From NCBI GenBank assembly GCA_025929855.1, contig JAICPK010000018.1, positions 1 through 11,407 on the forward strand: a stretch of 11,407 bases of DNA, read 5' to 3'. Origin of the DNA: Nitrososphaera sp. Its GTDB lineage: Archaea; Thermoproteota; Nitrososphaeria; Nitrososphaerales; Nitrososphaeraceae. Below, one piece after another: positions 7,081-11,407 of this stretch. Every line of letters starts with the position of its first letter. Positions within the stretch are counted from its first letter, which is position 1. Below the pieces are notes generated by a model that was not told the origin of the DNA, made no database searches, and was given only the letters and a program-made list of their open reading frames with translations. Position numbers and translations under genes: made by a program.

Positions 7081-9765
7081 TTGGTTCAGCAGCAGGAATT
7101 TGTATCAGATCGTAGAAAAGGGTTTGACAGCTTGCCGGAGTTGCCCAAAGATAGCAGGCCAATGCTGTTGCTATCTGCCGTTTACTCTGGGGAAGAGAAA
7201 AAAGTCTACCTGAAGTTTTACGATCCACAAGACAAAATTATCTACCAATGGCGCGACAGAACTGACCACAAACCCTACTGCTATACAAAGATGGACTTTG
7301 CGAAGCAGGCCGAACAGGTTGCGCAAAAGGAGACTAAATTCATACTCAAACGGGTCACGAAACAAGATATCATTCTTGACAAGGAAATTGAAGTCCTCAA
7401 AGTGATTGCACCTGATCCTCTCTCAATAGGTGGCACCGACTACAGCTTTCGTGAAAAAGTGACGTCATGGGAAGCCGATATCAAATACCATGAGAACTAT
7501 CTCTACGACCGGGCGCTGATACCAGGTTCATATTACGTTAGAAATGACGAACAGATAACTCCATTTGAGTACCCTATTTCTGAGAAGGTGCAATTTGCAC
7601 TCAGAAGTTTATTGTGGGACAAGATAAAAGAGGCAGGAGAGGCAGGCAAGGAATATAGACAATACATTACAAACTGGGCCAAACTTCTCAATCAGCCAAT
7701 ACCAGAGCTGAAGCGAGTAGCTATCGACATTGAGGTCGAGACGGAAGAGGGAAGGATGCCAAATGCACGCGATCATGACAGGCGTATAACAGCTGCAGGG
7801 TTTGTTGGAAGTGACGGTTTCAAGAAAGTGCTCGTGCTTACAAACAACATACCAAGCGATGGCACACCGCTAATTCCTGAAGCAGAACCCTGTGCAACTG
7901 AAAAAGAGTTGATAGAAAAGGCATTCATGATAATCAATGATTATCCAATTATAATCACGTTCAATGGTGACGACTTTGATCTGCCCTATCTCTATGCGCG
8001 CTCCCAGGATTCTCGCATTGATCCTAACGGTGTTGCGATCCCAAAGGACAAGGTGCCCATAATGGTCAAAAGAGAGTCATTTATCAAACATGGAATGCAG
8101 GCAGAGCCAGTCGGCATCAGGCATGGCATCCACATAGACCTCTATAGGACATTTGACAACAGGTCGATCCAGATCTATGCTTTCAGCCGTGCCTACACTG
8201 ACCATACCCTCAATGCTATCAGCGAAGCACTGTTGGATGACTCAAAAATAGAGTTTGAGGGGGACATAAGCGATTTACCCATTCAGAGATTAGCAGAATA
8301 TTGCCTCAAGGATGCCGATCTCACATACAGGCTGACTAGCTTTAATGATAATCTGCTAATGAAACTTCTGGTCGTCATCGCAAGGATTGGACGGCTGTCA
8401 GTAGATGATATCGCCCGCTTTGGCGTCAACCAATGGATCAGGGGCATCTTGTACTACGAACATCGCCAGCGAAATGAGCTGATACCGAGCAGGAGTGAGC
8501 TGGAAAAAAAGGGGACTGCATCGACTACAGCCATTATTAAAGAAAAAAAATATCGAGGTGGCGAAGTTGTTGAGCCTGTACCAGGCATACATTTTAACGT
8601 CATTGTCCTAGACTTTGCTAGCCTCTATCCTAGTATTATCAAAGTGCATAATTTATCATACGAAACTATCAATTGCTCTCATGAAGACTGTAGGGAAAAG
8701 GAAGTGGAAGGTACAACTCACTGGGTCTGCAAGCACAGGAAAGGTTTGACTTCGCTTCTAATAGGATCGCTTCGTGACTTGAGAGTCAACTATTACAAAC
8801 ACCTGTCAAAGGACAAGGCACTTCCGCCAGAAGAGCGCAAGCTGTACAATGTGGTAAGCCAGGCTATCAAGGTCATTCTCAATGCCAGTTATGGCGTCAT
8901 GGGCGCAGCAATATTCCCACTCTACTGCCTGCCGGTGGCAGATGCTACTGCTGCCCTTGGCAGGACAACCATTAACAGAACCATTAACAAATGCAAAGAG
9001 ATTGGGATTCGGGTTGTTTATGGTGACACTGACAGCATTTTCCTCAGCAATCCGGATCAAAAGCACATAGAGCAACTGGTGCAGTGGGCTAGAGAGACGC
9101 TAGGCGTAGACCTTGAAATAGATAAGCAGTACCGCTATGTTGTATTCAGCGACCTCAAAAAGAACTACCTTGGCGTCCTATCCGATGGAACGGTTGATGT
9201 AAAGGGTCTTACAGGCAAAAAATCACATACTCCGCCATTTATCAGGAAGGCATTCTATGATATCCTGGAAATACTTGGAAAGATTAACTCGGAGAAAGAT
9301 TTTGAATATGCCAAAGGAAAAATTAAGAACATTATTCAAGAAAATGCCAAGAACTTGGAAGTACACAAAATTCCACTTGAAGAATTGAGCTTCAATGTTA
9401 CGATCAACAAATCATTGGGTACATATGGCAAAAAGACGGGCTCCAAAACTGTAGACGGCAACAGTAGTGACATCTACAAAGGCCTGCCACAACATATCAA
9501 AGCTGCCAAGATGCTTGCGGATGCAAACAAACGCGAGGTCCGAGCCGGTGACATCATTTCTTATGTCAAAATAAAGGCAGGCGACGGCGTCAGGCCAGTC
9601 GAGCTTTCCAACCCAGAAGAAATTGACACCGAAAAATATCTTGAAACAATGGAGTCTACATTTGAGCAAGTGCTGTCTGCCTTGAACTTTGACTTCAAGT
9701 CGGTACTAGGCAAGCCGCGACAACAGAGTCTTGATGAGCTGTTTTGGAGCAAGCCGGCATCATAA
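7081..9765 (+). CDS. polB: family B DNA polymerase (archaeal PolB, PolB1-like)
   Basis: DNA-dependent DNA polymerase with proofreading, probably used in replication and repair alongside PolD in this lineage. In the 894-residue product the exonuclease domain has Exo I with D216/E218 (AIDIEVE), Exo II FNGDDFDLPYL (294-304) and Exo III YCLKDADLTYR (407-417). The polymerase domain has motif A DFASLYPSII (511-520), motif B KVILNASYGV (597-606) and motif C YGDTDSIF (647-654), followed by KKNYLG (693-698). Both catalytic centres are intact. A Cys/His cluster (C532, H534, C537, H547, C550, H552) sits between motifs A and B. The C-terminus has a PIP-box-like QQSLDELFW (881-889) for PCNA. The TTG at 7081 is the best match to an AT-rich box about 30 bases upstream; ATG at 7162 (residue 28, just before the conserved beta strand LLLSAVYSG) is the main alternative start. 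It is divergent from the repair block. Confidence 0.96.
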   Translation: MVQQQEFVSDRRKGFDSLPELPKDSRPMLLLSAVYSGEEKKVYLKFYDPQDKIIYQWRDRTDHKPYCYTKMDFAKQAEQVAQKETKFILKRVTKQDIILDKEIEVLKVIAPDPLSIGGTDYSFREKVTSWEADIKYHENYLYDRALIPGSYYVRNDEQITPFEYPISEKVQFALRSLLWDKIKEAGEAGKEYRQYITNWAKLLNQPIPELKRVAIDIEVETEEGRMPNARDHDRRITAAGFVGSDGFKKVLVLTNNIPSDGTPLIPEAEPCATEKELIEKAFMIINDYPIIITFNGDDFDLPYLYARSQDSRIDPNGVAIPKDKVPIMVKRESFIKHGMQAEPVGIRHGIHIDLYRTFDNRSIQIYAFSRAYTDHTLNAISEALLDDSKIEFEGDISDLPIQRLAEYCLKDADLTYRLTSFNDNLLMKLLVVIARIGRLSVDDIARFGVNQWIRGILYYEHRQRNELIPSRSELEKKGTASTTAIIKEKKYRGGEVVEPVPGIHFNVIVLDFASLYPSIIKVHNLSYETINCSHEDCREKEVEGTTHWVCKHRKGLTSLLIGSLRDLRVNYYKHLSKDKALPPEERKLYNVVSQAIKVILNASYGVMGAAIFPLYCLPVADATAALGRTTINRTINKCKEIGIRVVYGDTDSIFLSNPDQKHIEQLVQWARETLGVDLEIDKQYRYVVFSDLKKNYLGVLSDGTVDVKGLTGKKSHTPPFIRKAFYDILEILGKINSEKDFEYAKGKIKNIIQENAKNLEVHKIPLEELSFNVTINKSLGTYGKKTGSKTVDGNSSDIYKGLPQHIKAAKMLADANKREVRAGDIISYVKIKAGDGVRPVELSNPEEIDTEKYLETMESTFEQVLSALNFDFKSVLGKPRQQSLDELFWSKPAS

Positions 9766-9800
9766 TTTATTATCAACCGGTCTTGAAGATTGTGTGAGAG
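9764..9800 (+). promoter_or_regulatory. possible promoter of the ureohydrolase gene
   Basis: The short gap after the polB stop contains TTTATTAT (9766-9773), centred about 31 bases before the TTG at 9801, the same spacing seen at polB. An in-frame TGA at 9795-9797 shows that translation cannot begin further upstream. Co-transcription with polB is the alternative. No hairpin terminator is visible. Confidence 0.35.
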
Positions 9801-10730
9801 TTGGACATACTTTCGCTCTTTATGGTGCCGGAAGGGACAAAGGCAGGCTATAGCTTTGCGGACATACCGATCAGAATTTCATTCATGGAATCAAATGTAG
9901 CTGTTTATGGTGTGCCTCTTGATATCACCACCAGCTTTGGCAAAGGGACATCTAGGGGACCGGAGGCGATAAGGCGGACTTCTGCCCTCCAGAGCGAGAC
10001 GTTTATGCTGGATGAAAAGACCAATATTCATGACCTTGTTGACATATTTGATCTTGGCGACCTAAAGCTGCCCAAAACAAAGAGTATCGTCAAGATGCTT
10101 GACTATCTTGATTCAACAATCCCAAGGGTAGTTGCTTCACTACGCAACAACAGCAAGATTCCAGTGATGCTCGGCGGCGAGCACACGCTATCATACTATC
10201 AATTGAAGGCGCTTGCCGAAGAAGAGCCAATAGTGATACATTTTGATGCTCACCGCGACATGAAGCCCAACTATGAAAGCTTGAAGATCTGCCACACCAC
10301 TCCCTTCTACCATTTGCTCAAATATATCCCAGGCGAAAATTTGATCCAAATAGGTATCCGACAGACAGACAAAGAAGAAAACGAAACCGCTAGCAAAAAT
10401 GGTGTCACAACCTTTGATGCGTGGAAGGTGCACAATGATATTGACAGTGTCGCTAGGTATTTGCAAAAGGCAACTGCCGGTAAAAAGATCTACATTTCAT
10501 TTGACATTGACGTATACGACCTGCCTTATGTACCTTGCACTGGAACGCCAGAACCATTTGGTCTGGATCCATTTCAGGTACTGAAACTGATCAAGGCGAT
10601 AGATCTATCAGCCTGCCTGATTGGAATGGATATGGTCGAAGTTGCTTTGAAAAATGACGACTACCGAGAAGGCACACTGGCTACTCAAACATTGTATAGA
10701 ATATTATCTCGAAAATATGCTAGACAATAA
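9801..10730 (+). CDS. speB: ureohydrolase, agmatinase/arginase superfamily
   Basis: Mn-dependent hydrolase that cleaves a guanidino compound to urea and an amine; agmatine to putrescine is the default prediction. The 309-residue product has GGEHTLSY (125-132), FDAHRDM (148-154) and SFDIDVYD (233-240), giving a complete binuclear metal set: H128, D149, H151, D153, D235 and D237. H165 (CHTTPF) and E280 (MDMVEV) match the substrate-binding His and guanidinium-binding Glu of the family. The loop after D237 departs from the usual DPxxAPGTGTPxxGG: here it reads DLPYVPCTGTPEPFG, so substrate choice may differ (arginine, guanidine or another guanidino compound) and the speB symbol is tentative. TTG at 9801 is the first start after an in-frame TGA; ATG at 9822 (residue 8) and the ATG at residue 29 are alternatives, and the conserved fold begins near residue 32. 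The 3' end overlaps thrS by 11 bases, convergently. Confidence 0.87.
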   Translation: MDILSLFMVPEGTKAGYSFADIPIRISFMESNVAVYGVPLDITTSFGKGTSRGPEAIRRTSALQSETFMLDEKTNIHDLVDIFDLGDLKLPKTKSIVKMLDYLDSTIPRVVASLRNNSKIPVMLGGEHTLSYYQLKALAEEEPIVIHFDAHRDMKPNYESLKICHTTPFYHLLKYIPGENLIQIGIRQTDKEENETASKNGVTTFDAWKVHNDIDSVARYLQKATAGKKIYISFDIDVYDLPYVPCTGTPEPFGLDPFQVLKLIKAIDLSACLIGMDMVEVALKNDDYREGTLATQTLYRILSRKYARQ

Positions 10731-11407
10731 TCTGCGGCCTAGCTGATAGACGCAGCGGAAGGTTCAAGGGAAGGTAGGGCTTGTCCCTTGTTTGTGCCTT
10801 GACTTCATTTATCAGATCATGCAGAGTAAACTCTCGCTGTTTACCCTCATTTCTGTCTCGTACAATCAGCTTGTCAGAGTTGATCTCTTTGTCGCCAATG
10901 ACTATAGTGTAGCGTATCCATTCGGTTTCAGATTCACGTATCTTTTTGCCCACTGTTTCATCGCGATCGTCTATGTCGGCCCTTATCTGGTTTTCAGTCA
11001 GCTCTGCCAGTACCTTTTCACAGTATATGATATGCTCGTGGCTTACGGGTATTACACGAATCTGCGTGTGTGACAGCCAAAGCGGCAGCGAGGCGATACC
11101 ACCTTCTTTGGATATCTTGGCCGATTTTTCCAATAGCGCATAGATTACCCGCTCTACCGCGCCTGAAGGCGAGTTGTGCAGAATTATCGGGTTCTTTTTG
11201 GTGCCGTCTTCTTCAACGAACTCTATGCCATAACGCGCGCCGTTCTCAACATCTATTTGGTCAGTTGAGAGAGCTGATGCCTTGCCAAGGCCGTCGATGA
11301 AATTGAACTCCCACTTGAGTGTGAAGTAAAAGAAGCGCTCCTTCCATGTTTCAACTAGCACCGGCTTGCCAAACCTGTTGATAAGTTCAGTTAGGAAGTC
11401 TTTATTC
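10720..11407 (-). CDS. thrS: threonyl-tRNA synthetase, archaeal type (C-terminal part; 5' end outside window)
   Basis: Class II synthetase that charges tRNA-Thr. Only the last 228 codons are in the window; the frame stays open through base 11407 with no stop, so the gene continues beyond the right edge. The segment KWEFNFIDGLGKASALSTDQ belongs to the catalytic core. HNSPSGAVERVIYALLE contains class II motif 3, with the Arg of AVERV as the ATP-binding residue. From WLSHTQIRVIPVSHEH onward is the anticodon-binding alpha/beta domain, ending in ETVGKKIRESETEW and VIGDKEINSDKLIVRDR, both typical of ThrRS. The GTG at 11359-11361 is an internal Val, not the start. The product ends close to the RLSARPQIIV tail. 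The archaeal style of the core and C-terminal domain supports the lineage call. The tail overlaps the ureohydrolase gene by 11 bases on the opposite strand. Confidence 0.95.
   Translation of the reverse strand, partial: NKDFLTELINRFGKPVLVETWKERFFYFTLKWEFNFIDGLGKASALSTDQIDVENGARYGIEFVEEDGTKKNPIILHNSPSGAVERVIYALLEKSAKISKEGGIASLPLWLSHTQIRVIPVSHEHIIYCEKVLAELTENQIRADIDDRDETVGKKIRESETEWIRYTIVIGDKEINSDKLIVRDRNEGKQREFTLHDLINEVKAQTRDKPYLPLNLPLRLSARPQIIV

Noticed and set aside
7061..7213. ATG at 7061 opening a 50-residue Cys-rich frame that overlaps the polB 5' end
   Set aside because: It is out of frame with polB, sits only about 10 bases from the AT-rich box (too close for a start site) and ends early. 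It is most likely a shadow, although it is the nearest ATG to the promoter.
6929..7228. Minus-strand 99-codon frame spanning the start of the oxidoreductase, the divergent spacer and the start of polB
   Set aside because: It overlaps two well-supported genes and the promoter region in another frame, with no recognisable motif.
11359..11361. GTG as a start for a 213-residue protein
   Set aside because: The frame stays open to the window edge and ThrRS core sequence is already under way here, so this is an internal Val codon of a truncated thrS.

Overview
The window looks like a chromosomal segment of an ammonia-oxidising-type archaeon (Nitrososphaerota/Thaumarchaeota, most likely near Nitrososphaerales). 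This is an inference from the gene content and protein style: archaeal NurA/HerA/Mre11/Rad50, a PolB with crenarchaeal-PolB1-like features, and an archaeal-type ThrRS. Coding density is very high, Shine-Dalgarno signals are scarce and several starts are TTG. I see no mobile element, CRISPR array, tRNA, rRNA or repeat array, and no non-coding stretch longer than 60 bases.

The left two thirds (49-7023) is a minus-strand block. Reading in the direction of transcription it is: an FAD-dependent oxidoreductase of the L-2-hydroxyglutarate oxidase type (7023-5710), nurA (5671-4841), herA (4848-3313), mre11 (3287-2139) and rad50 (2142-49). The last four are the archaeal DNA-end-resection machine. Mre11-Rad50 senses and opens the break, and the HerA hexameric translocase with the NurA nuclease makes the long 3' overhang for RadA. 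nurA/herA overlap by 8 bases, herA and mre11 are 25 bases apart, and mre11/rad50 share an ATGA, so the four are tightly coupled. The oxidoreductase lies only 38 bases upstream of nurA and may be co-transcribed, but an AT-rich box in that gap could also give nurA its own promoter.

A 57-base divergent intergenic region (7024-7080) separates this block from polB (7081-9765, plus strand), a full-length family B DNA polymerase with intact exonuclease and polymerase motifs and a C-terminal PCNA-binding-like motif. One AT-rich element sits at a plausible TATA distance from both genes. Next on the plus strand is a ureohydrolase of the agmatinase/arginase superfamily (9801-10730). All its metal ligands are present, but the third signature loop is unusual. 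Its 3' end overlaps by 11 bases, tail to tail, the 3' end of a minus-strand threonyl-tRNA synthetase (thrS) whose 5' part runs off the right edge.

I found no clearly new multi-gene system. The points most worth checking are the metabolic oxidoreductase attached to the resection operon, the shared polB/repair promoter, the Asn-to-Glu change in Mre11 motif III, a CxxC in NurA, the variant ureohydrolase loop, and a recurring pattern of TTG starts about 30 bases downstream of AT-rich boxes.
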